Shown here piece by piece: positions 1 through 9,448 of a stretch of 64,000 bases of DNA. This DNA is from Carnobacteriaceae bacterium zg-84 (GTDB lineage: Bacteria > Bacillota > Bacilli > Lactobacillales > Aerococcaceae), in contig CP059430.1 in NCBI GenBank assembly GCA_013874835.1, forward strand, positions 1,816,864 to 1,880,863. The letters run 5' to 3'. The notes below the pieces were generated by a model, which did no database searches, was not told the origin of the DNA, and saw only the letters and a list, made by a program, of their open reading frames with translations. Position numbers and translations under genes: made by a program. The first letter of the stretch is position 1; every line of letters starts with the position of its first letter.

Positions 1-2
1 AG

Positions 3-521
3 AAAATTGTGTATATTCACAACTTTGACGGCCCAGGATTTAATGAGCAGATGTCAACAGATGAAGCGTTTGGACCAATTCAGAAAAAAATTAAAACATT
101 TGTTCCAGAAACAGCAATCGTTGGCATGATGTTAAACCATAACACACCTTACGATATCGTTAAAAGTAGTGCCACAAACGTCCTCCAACACGACACATAT
201 AGTTGGGAAATCGAAAGAAATGATTTTATTTACTTAGAAAAAAGAGATGCAACGAGCAAACATATTCAACGCTCTGTATCTGCTCTACTTACCCGTCTAT
301 CCACAGAAGAACGAAAAACATTAGGAAATGCCATTTATCAAATGATGCTTTCCGCAAATATTACCGATGTACGTGACTTTTCAGTCAATACACCTCATAA
401 ATTGCTCAAAATGATGAAAGCTTATGGCGAATTAGACAAAGAAACAAGTAAACTAATTACCGAAACCATTCAATTATTTGTCAAATCTATCACAAAAGAC
501 GTTCTCAAGAAAAAAGAGTAA
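3..521 (+). CDS. Mbeg1-like (DUF2974) protein, C-terminal part
   Basis: The reading frame is open to the left edge, so only the last 170 or so residues are present. The motif IHNFDGPGF near the start, followed by an alternating hydrophobic/charged region, resembles the DUF2974 (Mbeg1-like) family of alpha/beta-hydrolase-fold proteins common in Lactobacillales; their exact role is not known. No signal peptide or membrane segment is visible in this part. The gene ends before a strong bidirectional terminator and faces clpB tail to tail. The family assignment rests on recognising the motif and was not searched. Confidence 0.6.
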   Translation, partial: KIVYIHNFDGPGFNEQMSTDEAFGPIQKKIKTFVPETAIVGMMLNHNTPYDIVKSSATNVLQHDTYSWEIERNDFIYLEKRDATSKHIQRSVSALLTRLSTEERKTLGNAIYQMMLSANITDVRDFSVNTPHKLLKMMKAYGELDKETSKLITETIQLFVKSITKDVLKKKE

Positions 522-553
522 GATGATACTATCCTCCTAATCTAACGAAAAAT

Positions 554-600
554 AAAAGACAGGTCAAGCGACATCTGAAAGGTCGCTTGACCTGTCTTTT
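554..600. terminator. Bidirectional intrinsic terminator
   Basis: A perfect 19-bp inverted repeat (554-572 with 582-600, 9-nt loop) starts with AAAA and ends with TTTT. It sits between the convergent Mbeg1-like gene and clpB and can end transcripts from both sides. Confidence 0.9.
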
Positions 601-614
601 ATGATTAACAACAA

Positions 615-3212
615 TTATTCTTTAGATTGAAAAACAAGTTTTCCTTCTTGTAATATCGCAAGAACCGTTTTCCCTTTTATAATATGTCCTTTAATGACTT
701 CTTTTGCAAGTGGTGTTTCCAACTCTTTTGTCATAAATCGTTTCAAAGGTCTTGCCCCATAAATTGGGTCATAGGCACTATCTGCAATCCAGTCGAGAAC
801 ATCATCGTTTAATTCTAAGCGAATCTCTTGTGCTTGTAATCGAACACTTAAATCTTTTGCCAGTTTTTTAATAATATCTTTAACAACTGCTTTATTTAAT
901 GGGGTAAATAAAACTGTATCATCAATACGATTTAAAAATTCTGGTTTAAAATGTGCTTTTAACAAGCTCATCACATTTTCTTGTGCTTCTTGCGTGATTG
1001 TACCGTCATCTGTTACACCGTCTAATAAAACAGATGAACCGATATTACTCGTCATAATAAACACCGTGTTTTTGAAATCTACTGTTCTTCCTTTAGAGTC
1101 TGTTAAACGTCCGTCATCTAAAACTTGTAATAAAATATTAAACACATCTGGATGTGCTTTTTCAATTTCATCTAATAACACAATCGTATATGGACTACGA
1201 CGAACCGCCTCTGTTAATTGACCACCTTCTTCATAACCGACATACCCCGGAGGCGCTCCAACTAAACGAGATACAGCAAATTTTTCCATATACTCACTCA
1301 TATCAATACGAACCATGTGCGTGTCTGAATCAAACAACTGTTCTGCCAACGCTTTTGCCAATTCCGTTTTCCCGACACCAGTTGGGCCTAAGAATAAGAA
1401 ACTACCAATAGGTTTATTAGGATCTTGTAGCCCTGCACGACTTCTCAGTACCGCATCTGCAACACGTTGTACAGCCTCATCTTGTCCAATGACACGTTCG
1501 TGTAATGTAGCGTCTAATTTTAATAATTTTTCACGTTCACCTTCTACTAAACGTGTGACAGGAATACCTGTTAAACGCCCAACAACTTCAGCAATTTGTT
1601 CTTCCGTCACTGACTCTTGTGTTAAACGTTCCTCTTGTAAAGCATCTTGTTTTTCTTCCAAAACTTTTAATTCATGCTCTAATGTTGGGATTTTACCATG
1701 TCTTAACATCGCTGCTGTTTCCAAATCATAGGCACTTTCGGCTGTGTCTAATTCATGACGTGCTTGTTCTAACTCTTGACGTTTCGCACTCAGTGCATTA
1801 ACCTCTTCTTTTTCCGTTTCCCATTTCAACTTCAATGCATTCGTTTCTTCACGCAAATTTGCTAACTCTTCTTGCAAATCTAGTAAACGTTTTTTACTTG
1901 CATCATCATGCTCTTTCTTCAATGCAGCCTCTTCAATTTCTAGTTGCATCAATCGACGAATTGATTGATCTAGTTCTGTTGGCATTGAGTTTAATTCCAC
2001 ACGAATAGTTGCACATGCCTCGTCGACCAAATCAATGGCTTTATCTGGTAAGTATCTATCTGTAATGTAACGGTTTGATAATACTGCCGCCGCTACTAGA
2101 GCACTGTCGTGAATATTAACACTGTGATGAATTTCAAAACGCTCTTTTAAGCCACGTAAAATGCTAATCGCATCTTCTACCGTAGGTTCTGTTACTAATA
2201 CTTTTTGGAAACGACGTTCTAACGCTTTATCTTTTTCGACATTTTCACGATACTCATCTAATGTGGTTGCCCCAATACAATGTAACTCTCCTCTAGCTAA
2301 CATCGGCTTCAACAGATTTCCAGCATCCATGCTTCCTTCTGTTTTACCTGCACCGACAATCGTATGTATTTCATCAATGAATAAAATAATACGACCATCA
2401 CTTTCTTTTACCTCTTTTAAAACAGCTTTTAAACGTTCCTCAAACTCTCCTCGATATTTTGCACCAGCAATAAGTGCTCCCATATCTAATGAAATAATCG
2501 TTTTATCCCTTAAATTTTCAGGAACATCACGTTTCACAATACGCTGAGCCAACCCCTCGACGATCGCTGTTTTCCCAACTCCAGGTTCCCCGATGAGTAC
2601 TGGATTATTCTTTGTTTTACGTGATAAAATACGAATAACATCTCGAATTTCTTCATCACGACCAATCACTGGGTCTTGCTTCCCGCTTCTGACCGCTTCC
2701 GTTAAATCGACACCATATTTTTTCAATGCTTCATATTGCTCTTCTTGATTTTGTGACATCACACGTTGTCCTCCTCTCATATCATCAATTCTTTGTTTTA
2801 ACATATCTTGTGTTATGTTTTGTTTGATTAAGTATTGGCACAATACTTGTTGTGGACATGCAAATAGTGCTAATAAAACAACTTCTGTAGAAATATATGC
2901 ATCCTGAAATTGCTCACGAATAGCTTCTGCTTGTGCAAATAATTGAAATAGCTGCTGACTAATTGCTTGTCCGTATTGAATACTTTGCCCTTCAACAACG
3001 GATACTTTATCTAATTGTTCATCTACATACGTATTAAAAGTATCTACATTGACACCAATATCTTCATATAATTGTCTAGCAAAATGCCCATGCGTTAAAA
3101 ATACTTTCCATAAATGAATAGTATCGATTTCTTGATGTTTACGTAACATAGCGATTTGTTGTGCTTGCCCAATCGCTTGTTGCATGGTTGTTGTCATTTT
3201 TTCTATATTCAT
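615..3212 (-). CDS. clpB: ATP-dependent disaggregase chaperone ClpB
   Basis: Hsp100/AAA+ hexameric unfoldase that works with DnaK to rescue aggregated proteins in the cytoplasm. It has the full ClpB layout: N-terminal double Clp-N domain (about residues 1-150), first AAA+ module with Walker [10 protein letters not shown] near residue 205 and Walker B LFIDEIH, a coiled-coil middle domain (about 400-530) that separates ClpB from ClpC/ClpA, and a second AAA+ module with GPTGVGKTE and LLDEIEKAH. The open frame extends 25 codons further upstream, but those codons run through the promoter and operators. The ATG at 3212 has an AGAGG 8 nt upstream and gives a normal 865-residue protein. Regulated by adjacent HrcA and CtsR sites. 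Confidence 0.96.
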   Translation of the reverse strand: MNIEKMTTTMQQAIGQAQQIAMLRKHQEIDTIHLWKVFLTHGHFARQLYEDIGVNVDTFNTYVDEQLDKVSVVEGQSIQYGQAISQQLFQLFAQAEAIREQFQDAYISTEVVLLALFACPQQVLCQYLIKQNITQDMLKQRIDDMRGGQRVMSQNQEEQYEALKKYGVDLTEAVRSGKQDPVIGRDEEIRDVIRILSRKTKNNPVLIGEPGVGKTAIVEGLAQRIVKRDVPENLRDKTIISLDMGALIAGAKYRGEFEERLKAVLKEVKESDGRIILFIDEIHTIVGAGKTEGSMDAGNLLKPMLARGELHCIGATTLDEYRENVEKDKALERRFQKVLVTEPTVEDAISILRGLKERFEIHHSVNIHDSALVAAAVLSNRYITDRYLPDKAIDLVDEACATIRVELNSMPTELDQSIRRLMQLEIEEAALKKEHDDASKKRLLDLQEELANLREETNALKLKWETEKEEVNALSAKRQELEQARHELDTAESAYDLETAAMLRHGKIPTLEHELKVLEEKQDALQEERLTQESVTEEQIAEVVGRLTGIPVTRLVEGEREKLLKLDATLHERVIGQDEAVQRVADAVLRSRAGLQDPNKPIGSFLFLGPTGVGKTELAKALAEQLFDSDTHMVRIDMSEYMEKFAVSRLVGAPPGYVGYEEGGQLTEAVRRSPYTIVLLDEIEKAHPDVFNILLQVLDDGRLTDSKGRTVDFKNTVFIMTSNIGSSVLLDGVTDDGTITQEAQENVMSLLKAHFKPEFLNRIDDTVLFTPLNKAVVKDIIKKLAKDLSVRLQAQEIRLELNDDVLDWIADSAYDPIYGARPLKRFMTKELETPLAKEVIKGHIIKGKTVLAILQEGKLVFQSKE

Positions 3213-3232
3213 AGACATCACCTCTTTATGCT

Positions 3233-3259
3233 TTAGCACTCTATACCTTACAGTGCTAA
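3233..3259 (-). promoter_or_regulatory. CIRCE element (HrcA operator)
   Basis: TTAGCACTC (3233-3241), nine bases, CAGTGCTAA (3251-3259). The classic CIRCE is TTAGCACTC-N9-GAGTGCTAA, so only one base of the right arm differs. It lies just downstream of the clpB -10 box and covers the expected transcription start, the usual place for HrcA repression. Confidence 0.92.
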
Positions 3260-3287
3260 TTATAATGCGAAGGTCAAATAAAGTCAA
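3259..3287 (-). promoter_or_regulatory. clpB sigma-A promoter
   Basis: On the minus strand TTGACT (3282-3287) and TATAAT (3259-3264) are separated by exactly 17 bases. The -35 box lies inside the CtsR operator and the -10 box abuts CIRCE. Confidence 0.88.
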
Positions 3288-3288
3288 A
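3272..3288. promoter_or_regulatory. CtsR operator
   Basis: GGTCAAATAAAGTCAAA is a perfect fit to the CtsR heptad direct repeat (RGTCAAA-NAN-RGTCAAA). It covers the -35 region of the clpB promoter. Together with CIRCE it indicates dual class I plus class III heat-shock control of clpB. Confidence 0.92.
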
Positions 3289-3329
3289 TATTTTTTTGAT
3301 TGTTGTTTAAATTAAGCCTAAAGTCCAAT

Positions 3330-3357
3330 TTGTTTTTTTGTGTTTATTCGATATAAT
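3330..3357 (+). promoter_or_regulatory. Probable promoter for the ABC exporter pair
   Basis: TTGTTT (3330-3335), 16 bases, then a consensus TATAAT (3352-3357). The AGGAGG of the ATPase gene follows at 3374-3379. It diverges from the clpB promoter. Confidence 0.55.
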
Positions 3358-3383
3358 TATGATTAAGAAAAAAAGGAGGTTAT

Positions 3384-4100
3384 ATGATGTTATCAGTTCT
3401 TAACGTTAGTAAATCTTACGGTTCACATTTTGCAAACAAAAACGTAACATTTACTTTAGAAGATAGACAAATTACCGTTTTACTAGGAGAAAACGGAGCA
3501 GGGAAATCAACAATCATTAAATGTATTACTGGATTTTTAAATTATACAGGCTATATTTCATTAAATGATGTGTCAATCAATGACTTAAATGTCAAACGGC
3601 AAATTGCATATATCCCAGAAGTGCCAGAACTTTATAATGAATTAACGGTGTATCAGCATTTTCAATTTATTGCAAATGCTTATCACGTAGAGGATTATGA
3701 AGAAAAGGCAATGACTTATTTAGATATGTTCCATTTAACACCTAAAAAAGATGAATTATGTGGTAGCCTATCTAAAGGAATGAAACAAAAAGTAAGTATT
3801 ATTTGTGCTCTTATTTTAAATCCAAAAGTATTGATTTTAGACGAACCTTTAATCGGACTAGATCCAGACGCTATTAGAACACTAAAAGAAACATTAAGCA
3901 CATTGAAACAAGAGTGTTGTATTTTAATCAGTACACACTTGTTAGACAGTGTTTCTAACTTATGGGATCAAGTATTGATTATGAAGCACGGAGAAATTGT
4001 ATTCCACGCAACAAAAGATACATTTGATGATACAAACTCATTAGAAGATATTTACTTTGGCTATACAGAAAAAGTAGGTGAATCTGATGGCACTATATAA
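3384..4100 (+). CDS. ABC transporter ATP-binding protein
   Basis: 238-residue ABC ATPase powering an export-type transporter. Walker A GENGAGKST is near residue 38, the signature is LSKGMKQKV, and Walker B LILDEP is followed by the D-loop LIGLDP and switch histidine STH. The AGGAGG 4 nt before the ATG supports the start. The next gene, a large membrane protein, begins 14 nt before this one stops, so the two are translationally coupled subunits. Short single-domain ATPases of this type (EcsA/YxlF-like) pair with multi-spanning permeases; the substrate cannot be read from the sequence. Confidence 0.88.
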   Translation: MMLSVLNVSKSYGSHFANKNVTFTLEDRQITVLLGENGAGKSTIIKCITGFLNYTGYISLNDVSINDLNVKRQIAYIPEVPELYNELTVYQHFQFIANAYHVEDYEEKAMTYLDMFHLTPKKDELCGSLSKGMKQKVSIICALILNPKVLILDEPLIGLDPDAIRTLKETLSTLKQECCILISTHLLDSVSNLWDQVLIMKHGEIVFHATKDTFDDTNSLEDIYFGYTEKVGESDGTI

Positions 4101-5598
4101 ACAATATTTACTTTTCACCTTAAAAAACGCCCTTAGATTTCCAAGACAAGCTAGTAAAGTCATTCCTGGCGTTCTTCTGAGTCTACTTGGAATTGGCTAC
4201 ACCATTTACTTACTTGTAACAACACAACCTGCCTATGACACCTTAGGTGCTTTAAAAATAAGTTCCATTCCCGTTGTTGCAGTTATCTTAATATTTGGGC
4301 TTATTCTTTTAAGTATTTTTAACCAAAAAGCAATTGCTGGTTTCCGTTATGCAGATGCGAATTTTTTAATGCCCGCACCATTAACGCCATTTCAAACATT
4401 TATGTTTGTACAATTTAAGGCACTACTTCCAACTACAGGATTGATATTTTTCATTCTTCCTCTTCAAATGAGAGGTGCTATTGGATACTTGCCATTTTCA
4501 GTATTGCTTATTCCAATTATATTGGTACCTATTTGGTTTATATATCTGTCATCACTCGTACTTTACATCGTTCGATTAAGAAATCGTTTATTAGAAAAAT
4601 TAATTGTTTGCATAATCCTTGTTGGATTTGTAGGAATACTTCTGCATACATTTTTTACATCCGCAGAAAGTGTTGCAACATCCCCATTCATTTATCTATA
4701 CCCACTACTAGGTTGGGCAAGTGCTTTAATTTACGGTCTTGCATCACTTAATGTATTCTACATAATCATTGGATTTGTGCTTTTAACACTGAGTACTTTT
4801 TTACTTTATAAAGTAGGATTATCCATTGATGCATCTTATTACGAAACAGAATTAGCCTACATCAATAAAACAGAACAAACTATTGCTCGTGCTTCATCTG
4901 GCCAAAGCATGCAATTTAAAAATGTATTCAAACAATCGAAAAAAACATTCACAAGAAAAAGAGAAAAAGCCTTACTCGATAAAGCATGGATTACAGCCGG
5001 TAGATTATGGTTTGTCAACATTCCAAAATTTATTGCTATTGGTATTTTAATTGTCGGGAATATACTCTTACCTTCTTTAGAAATTTCTAAAGAAAATCTT
5101 ATTGGCCTTGCATCTGTATTCATCTTATATTCTCGTTTCTTTTTCCAAACAGTCAAAGATGAAACCATTATTAACGACACGTATTTACATTTATTACCGG
5201 TTAAAACCGTGTATAAAGTAACCTATCCCTTAATCGTTAAACTAGTACTTGAAGCGATTTATTGTATGGTCTTTACCCTTGTTTTTATGAATATATCTCA
5301 CGATATGTTTTTATCTTTATATATGGGTATCTTAGTATTTGGATTGAAAAGCATCGATATTTTCCGTGTTTATAATATACAAGCTATTCTATTCCATAAA
5401 TATTTTGGAAACTTTTTACAACAAATTATTCACATGATTCTAACAATAGTAACTCAATTACCATTTGCTCTACTTCTATTTGGGTTGAACACAACACCAT
5501 TGATAAGCACCATGGTATTAACATACGCTTTCGTTATTCTCTCTATTTATATGAGCATCGTTGTGTATCAACATTTTGAAAAAGGTAAATCTGAATAG
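4087..5598 (+). CDS. ABC exporter membrane subunit
   Basis: A 503-residue integral membrane protein with roughly ten hydrophobic helices in two groups, separated by a polar loop of about 50 residues (around 265-315) rich in Lys, Arg and Ser. It overlaps the ATPase gene by 14 nt. The upstream GTG at 4078 is in frame, but the ATG at 4087 is the more natural start. Size and layout resemble the putative ABC exporter family (PF16962-like) of Lactobacillales. The exported substrate is unknown. Confidence 0.7.
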   Translation: MALYKQYLLFTLKNALRFPRQASKVIPGVLLSLLGIGYTIYLLVTTQPAYDTLGALKISSIPVVAVILIFGLILLSIFNQKAIAGFRYADANFLMPAPLTPFQTFMFVQFKALLPTTGLIFFILPLQMRGAIGYLPFSVLLIPIILVPIWFIYLSSLVLYIVRLRNRLLEKLIVCIILVGFVGILLHTFFTSAESVATSPFIYLYPLLGWASALIYGLASLNVFYIIIGFVLLTLSTFLLYKVGLSIDASYYETELAYINKTEQTIARASSGQSMQFKNVFKQSKKTFTRKREKALLDKAWITAGRLWFVNIPKFIAIGILIVGNILLPSLEISKENLIGLASVFILYSRFFFQTVKDETIINDTYLHLLPVKTVYKVTYPLIVKLVLEAIYCMVFTLVFMNISHDMFLSLYMGILVFGLKSIDIFRVYNIQAILFHKYFGNFLQQIIHMILTIVTQLPFALLLFGLNTTPLISTMVLTYAFVILSIYMSIVVYQHFEKGKSE

Positions 5599-5600
5599 TA

Positions 5601-5637
5601 AACTGTGTTGGTGGATTACCCCACCAACACAGTTTTT
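5601..5637 (+). terminator. Intrinsic terminator
   Basis: 14-bp perfect stem AACTGTGTTGGTGG (5601-5614) with its complement at 5621-5634, 6-nt loop, then T-rich DNA. It ends the ABC exporter operon. Confidence 0.85.
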
Positions 5638-5725
5638 ATGTCAATTCATATTCTTGTTTTACTTCCAATTTTGATACTTTCAACGTATAATAGAAAAGTA
5701 AATTTTTAAAGAAAAGAGTGAAAAT

Positions 5726-6445
5726 ATGGGACGTAAATGGGCAAATATTGTCGCAAAGAAAACAGCCAAAGATGCAAATAATAGTCGTATCTATGCAAAA
5801 TTCGGTATTGAAATTTATGTGGCAGCAAAACAGGGTGATCCTGACCCACAAACAAACCAAAAATTAAAATTCGTTATCGAACGTGCAAAAACATACAATG
5901 TGCCAAAACACGTTATTGATAAAGCCATTGATAAAGCTAAAGGTGGCGGAGAAGAAAACTACTCTGAACTACGCTATGAAGGATTTGGTCCAAATGGTTC
6001 TATGATTATTGTAGATGCTCTAACAAACAATGTGAACCGTACAGCTTCTGACGTTCGTGCAGCTTACGGAAAAAATGGCGGAAACATGGGTGTAAGTGGT
6101 GCTGTATCTTATTTATTTGATAACACAGCCGTCTTTGGTATTGAAGGCAAAAATGCTGAAGCATTATTTGAAGCGTTAATTGAAGCAGATATTGATGTAC
6201 GTGACGTCGTTCAAGAAGACGCCCAAGCTATCATCTATGCTGAACCAAGTGATTTCCATGCTGTTCAAGTCGCTTTACAAAATATGGGAATTACAGATTT
6301 TACAGTTGCGGAAATTGAAATGGTTCCTCAAAATGAAGTCGTGCTAACAGGAGATGATTTAGTCAAATTTGAAAAACTAATTGATGCTCTAGAAGAATTA
6401 GATGACGTACAAAAAGTATACCACAATGTTGATTTAAGCGAATAA
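5726..6445 (+). CDS. YebC/PmpR-family protein
   Basis: 239-residue YebC-family protein starting MGRKWANI, typical of the second YebC subfamily (YeeN-like) in Gram-positives. Conserved blocks present: the N-terminal helical domain with the AKFGIEIY region, the KGGGEENY loop, YEGFGPNG and [14 protein letters not shown]. The family was annotated as transcriptional regulators; later work ties YebC proteins to helping ribosomes through proline-rich stretches. A TATAAT lies at 5686-5691 with no convincing -35 box. It is a single gene flanked by terminators. Confidence 0.92.
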   Translation: MGRKWANIVAKKTAKDANNSRIYAKFGIEIYVAAKQGDPDPQTNQKLKFVIERAKTYNVPKHVIDKAIDKAKGGGEENYSELRYEGFGPNGSMIIVDALTNNVNRTASDVRAAYGKNGGNMGVSGAVSYLFDNTAVFGIEGKNAEALFEALIEADIDVRDVVQEDAQAIIYAEPSDFHAVQVALQNMGITDFTVAEIEMVPQNEVVLTGDDLVKFEKLIDALEELDDVQKVYHNVDLSE

Positions 6446-6447
6446 GC

Positions 6448-6481
6448 AAAAAGAGTTGCCTACACCTAGGTAACTCTTTTT
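6448..6481 (+). terminator. Intrinsic terminator
   Basis: 15-bp stem (6448-6462 with 6467-6481) containing one G-U pair, CACC loop, then a T-tract. It lies immediately after the YebC-family gene. Confidence 0.85.
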
Positions 6482-6585
6482 ACATTCTCTTTACATTTTA
6501 CGCAAACCATCACTTTTTGATACCTAAAACAATGGTTTCATGGTATCATAGTCAGGACGGACATAAAAAAGAAAGGAGCGTTCAT

Positions 6586-7083
6586 GTGTTATTAGATAAT
6601 TTCCCACTGATTGCATCATTAGTTTCTATTTTAGTGGCACAGTTGGTAAAAATTCCTATTGCCTATTTTTCTAACAGCAATAGAGCTTCTTTAAAATTAG
6701 CCGTTTCAACCGGAGGAATGCCTAGTTCACACTCAGCGGCTGTTAGTTCTTTAATTACAGCTCTTGCTATTCAATACGGCATGGATTCTCCTTATGTGGC
6801 CATTGCGACGACTTTTGGCGTTATCATCATGTTTGATGCTATGGGTGTTCGTCGACAAAGTGGTGAACAAGGTATTGTGATTGAACGACTAACAGAAGAA
6901 CTAGAAAACAAAAAAGTCATTGAAACATTAACATTTAAAGATCCTGATGACGACGATGACCTAGATTTACGTGAAATGATTATTACCAAATATCTAGGAC
7001 ATAAACCAACCGAAGTCTTTGCCGGACTTTTCACAGGCGTGCTTACTGCTATTATTTTAGATTTTTTTATTCATCATATTTAA
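6586..7083 (+). CDS. Divergent PAP2 family membrane protein
   Basis: 165-residue membrane protein of the divergent PAP2 (DUF212, YuiD-like) family, related to acid phosphatase/haloperoxidase enzymes. The diagnostic motif STGGMPSSHSAAVSSL is near residue 45, followed by IMFDAMGVRRQSGEQ. Three to four hydrophobic helices are visible. The frame stays open upstream, but the GTG at 6586 is preceded by AAAGGAG with 7-nt spacing and gives the family's usual length. Lies 13 bp before the ferredoxin reductase gene and is probably co-transcribed with it. Exact substrate unknown. Confidence 0.85.
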   Translation: MLLDNFPLIASLVSILVAQLVKIPIAYFSNSNRASLKLAVSTGGMPSSHSAAVSSLITALAIQYGMDSPYVAIATTFGVIIMFDAMGVRRQSGEQGIVIERLTEELENKKVIETLTFKDPDDDDDLDLREMIITKYLGHKPTEVFAGLFTGVLTAIILDFFIHHI

Positions 7084-7096
7084 TTTTGGAGGAATT

Positions 7097-8068
7097 ATGA
7101 CAGAAATTTTTGACATTACCATTATTGGTGGAGGACCAATTGGTTTATTTACAGCTTTTTATGCACATTTGAGGCAAGCAAAAGTAAAAATCATCGAATC
7201 TTTACATCAACTAGGCGGTCAACCGATTATGCTTTATCCAGAAAAAACGATTTTAGACGTACCAGCCTATCCACGTTTAACTGGACAAACACTGTCTGAA
7301 AAATTATTGGAACAATTAAGTCCATTTGATACAACTGTTTGTTTAAATGAAACAGTGCTACATATTGAAAAAGAAAATGAACATTTTGTGTTAACGACAA
7401 ATCAAGGTACACATTTCACCAAAACAGTGATTATTGCGATTGGAGCGGGTGCTTTTAAACCTCGTACGCTTGATTTAGAAGGTATTGATACATTTGAAAA
7501 CATTCATTATCACGTTCAAAACATTGAACAATACAAAGATAAAGACGTTGTGGTACTTGGAGGTGGCGATTCAGCAGTCGATTGGTCGCTAGCCTTTGAA
7601 CCTATCGCAAAATCAACACGGATCGTTCACAGACGTGATGAGTTTCGTGCTATGGAACACAGTGTTGAACAATTAAAGCAATCATCAATCAATATTCACA
7701 CACCTCATCTTCCAACAAAATTGATAGGAAAAGATAAAAAATTATCGCACATCGAGCTAACAAAAGTAAAAACAGATGAAACAGTGACACTTCCTGTCGA
7801 TCATCTATTTGTCAATTACGGATTTAGTACGTCTGTTGGTAATTTGAAAAATTGGGGCTTAGAATTGAAAAGAAATGCCATTATTGTAGATACAAAACAA
7901 GAAAGCTCTATTTCAGGTATTTTTGCCGTTGGAGATTGCTGCACGTATGAAGGTAAAGTCGATTTAATCGCCTCTGGATTTGGAGAAGCACCTACGGCTG
8001 TCAATAACGCGATGGTCTTTATCAATCCAAAAGCGCGTGTTCAACCAATGCATACAACAAGTTTATAA
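7097..8068 (+). CDS. Ferredoxin--NADP reductase (YumC type)
   Basis: 323-residue FAD- and NADPH-binding oxidoreductase of the thioredoxin-reductase-like FNR class. The FAD Rossmann motif IIGGGPIGL is at residues 8-16 and the NADPH motif VVLGGGDSAVDW near 150; the C-terminal GIFAVGDC flavin motif is present. The CxxC redox pair of true thioredoxin reductases is absent, pointing to ferredoxin/flavodoxin reduction. GGAGG lies 6 nt before the ATG. Confidence 0.92.
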   Translation: MTEIFDITIIGGGPIGLFTAFYAHLRQAKVKIIESLHQLGGQPIMLYPEKTILDVPAYPRLTGQTLSEKLLEQLSPFDTTVCLNETVLHIEKENEHFVLTTNQGTHFTKTVIIAIGAGAFKPRTLDLEGIDTFENIHYHVQNIEQYKDKDVVVLGGGDSAVDWSLAFEPIAKSTRIVHRRDEFRAMEHSVEQLKQSSINIHTPHLPTKLIGKDKKLSHIELTKVKTDETVTLPVDHLFVNYGFSTSVGNLKNWGLELKRNAIIVDTKQESSISGIFAVGDCCTYEGKVDLIASGFGEAPTAVNNAMVFINPKARVQPMHTTSL

Positions 8069-8110
8069 TAAAAAACTCTATCTTAAACAGTGTTTACAGT
8101 AGAATAAAAC

Positions 8111-8136
8111 AAGGTTGATACACATGTATCAGCCTT
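8111..8136 (+). terminator. Possible terminator after the reductase gene
   Basis: 11-bp stem AAGGTTGATAC (8111-8121) with GTATCAGCCTT (8126-8136), ACAT loop, one G-U pair. There is no long T-run. A TATAAT with an upstream TG (8139-8147) overlaps its right flank, but it lies only about 14 bp before the next ATG. Confidence 0.45.
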
Positions 8137-8160
8137 ATTGCTATAATAGGAGGGCTAAAT

Positions 8161-8640
8161 ATGAATCACGAAACATGGACATACACATTACTCGACACAC
8201 TAAACATCCCGTATGAACGCTTGGATCACGAACCAATTTCATCTGTTAAAGATACAGATATTGTGCTCCCAGGGCAACAAGTAAAAAATTTATGCTTGAA
8301 AACAAAAAAAGGAAAAGATTACTATCTTATTATTTTAAAAGATGAAAAAATCGCCGATTTAAAACAATTAGCCACATTACTAGGGAAAAATCGACTTTCT
8401 TTTGTGAATGAAGAAGAACTCGCCAATCTCCTACACGTCACACCCGGAACTGTCACACCATTTGGTTTACACTTTGATACCGAACAAAAAATCCAAGTAA
8501 TTATTGATAAAGAGGTTGATCCAACATTAACGGTTGGTTTTCACCCTTTTATTAATACCACAACACTCAATATTGCATACAGTGACTTCTTACGATTTCT
8601 TGAGTATACAAATCATTCACCACTTATTATATCTTGCTAA
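8161..8640 (+). CDS. Prolyl-tRNA editing (YbaK/ProX) domain protein
   Basis: 159-residue free-standing editing-domain protein, predicted to deacylate mischarged tRNAs such as Ala-tRNA-Pro. The YbaK fold is recognisable from the N-terminal YERLDHEPISSV segment, KNLCLKTKKGKDYYLIIL, the LSFVNEEELANLLHVTPGTVTPFGL stretch (key GTVTPFG), and the C-terminal VGFHPFINTTTL block. GGAGG lies 7 nt upstream of the ATG. Probably monocistronic. Confidence 0.88.
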   Translation: MNHETWTYTLLDTLNIPYERLDHEPISSVKDTDIVLPGQQVKNLCLKTKKGKDYYLIILKDEKIADLKQLATLLGKNRLSFVNEEELANLLHVTPGTVTPFGLHFDTEQKIQVIIDKEVDPTLTVGFHPFINTTTLNIAYSDFLRFLEYTNHSPLIISC

Positions 8641-8895
8641 ATATAAGTCATGATAATCACAACCCCTATTTAAATAAGCAATAGGTTTAAACAAAGGAAG
8701 GTTTTTGTGATGATACAGCTCAACGTGAAAAGATTAGTCATAATGCTATATATTACTCTAAATCCCTTTATATAAAGCCCTGTTTTGATAAGTTTACCTT
8801 GTATCGTATTTTTCACAACCTCGTTGTTCAGTGATTTTTCTTTCTATAAAAACAACATGAAAAAACACTAAAATATGACGATAAACAAAAAAATC
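8641..8895. other. Gene-free spacer, no recognisable feature
   Basis: About 255 bp between the ProX-type gene and the dtd terminator. It contains the weak hairpin CCTATT/AATAGG (near 8667-8691) and short broken frames on both strands. I see no start codon with a ribosome binding site. It could be a decayed gene or IS remnant, but nothing identifies it. Confidence 0.4.
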
Positions 8896-8941
8896 AAAAA
8901 GAGGAATTCTGACGTTTTAAAATATCAGAATTCCTCTTTTT
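8896..8941. terminator. Bidirectional intrinsic terminator
   Basis: 17-bp perfect stem (8896-8912 with 8925-8941), A-rich on the left and T-rich on the right. Ends the relA-dtd transcript on the minus strand. Confidence 0.88.
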
Positions 8942-8969
8942 TGTTAAATAGGACATTATTTGAAGATTT

Positions 8970-9413
8970 TTATTCTTCTGTGTCAAAAATAATGGTAACG
9001 GGACCGTCATTGATAAGCGATACTTTCATATCAGCACCAAATTGTCCTGTTTCAACCACAAGTCCATTTTTTCTCAACTCTTCATTAAATAACTCGTAAA
9101 ATTGATTTGCTTTTTCTGGATTAGCTGCTTTTGTAAAACTTGGACGATTTCCCTTTTTTGTGCTTGCCAATAAAGTAAATTGTGAAATGGATAAAATACT
9201 TCCTTTTATATCCATAATACTTAAATTCATTTTATGCTGCTCATCTTCAAAAACACGTAATTGTGTAATTTTTCTAACTAAATACATAACATCATCTAAC
9301 GTGTCTGTTTCTGCTACACCAACAAGCAAGACAAATCCATGTTCGATTTGACCGATAATGGCATTATCCACACGCACATGTGCTTGTTGACAACGTTGTA
9401 CAACAACTTTCAT
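8970..9413 (-). CDS. dtd: D-aminoacyl-tRNA deacylase
   Basis: 147-residue DTD enzyme that hydrolyses D-Tyr and other D-aminoacyl-tRNAs. Diagnostic sequence: start MKVVVQRC, the [10 protein letters not shown] motif near residue 78, NRPSF near 92, and the C-terminal [11 protein letters not shown] containing the Gly-cisPro-type catalytic segment. It lies 35 bp downstream of relA on the same strand, the usual relA-dtd arrangement of Firmicutes. Confidence 0.95.
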   Translation of the reverse strand: MKVVVQRCQQAHVRVDNAIIGQIEHGFVLLVGVAETDTLDDVMYLVRKITQLRVFEDEQHKMNLSIMDIKGSILSISQFTLLASTKKGNRPSFTKAANPEKANQFYELFNEELRKNGLVVETGQFGADMKVSLINDGPVTIIFDTEE

Positions 9414-9448
9414 TATAACCTCCTACTAATAACCTTCTATACAATCTC

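Noticed and set aside
994-2547. Several plus-strand open frames inside clpB
   Set aside because: They are antisense shadows of clpB with no ribosome binding site or family resemblance. The same applies to most antisense frames in relA, guaA, the adhesins and the M20 gene.
3213-3287. Longer ClpB reading frame starting at 3287
   Set aside because: The extra 25 codons overlap the promoter, CtsR site and CIRCE element. The ATG at 3212 has a well-spaced ribosome binding site.
8115-8147. Promoter with TTGATA and TATAAT before the prolyl-tRNA editing gene
   Set aside because: The spacing is 21 bp, and a start from this -10 would place the ribosome binding site upstream of the transcript.
8641-8895. 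Remnant of an IS or a small RNA
   Set aside because: A minus-strand frame of about 50 codons and a weak hairpin are present, but no start, no recognisable transposase end and no promoter could be supported.
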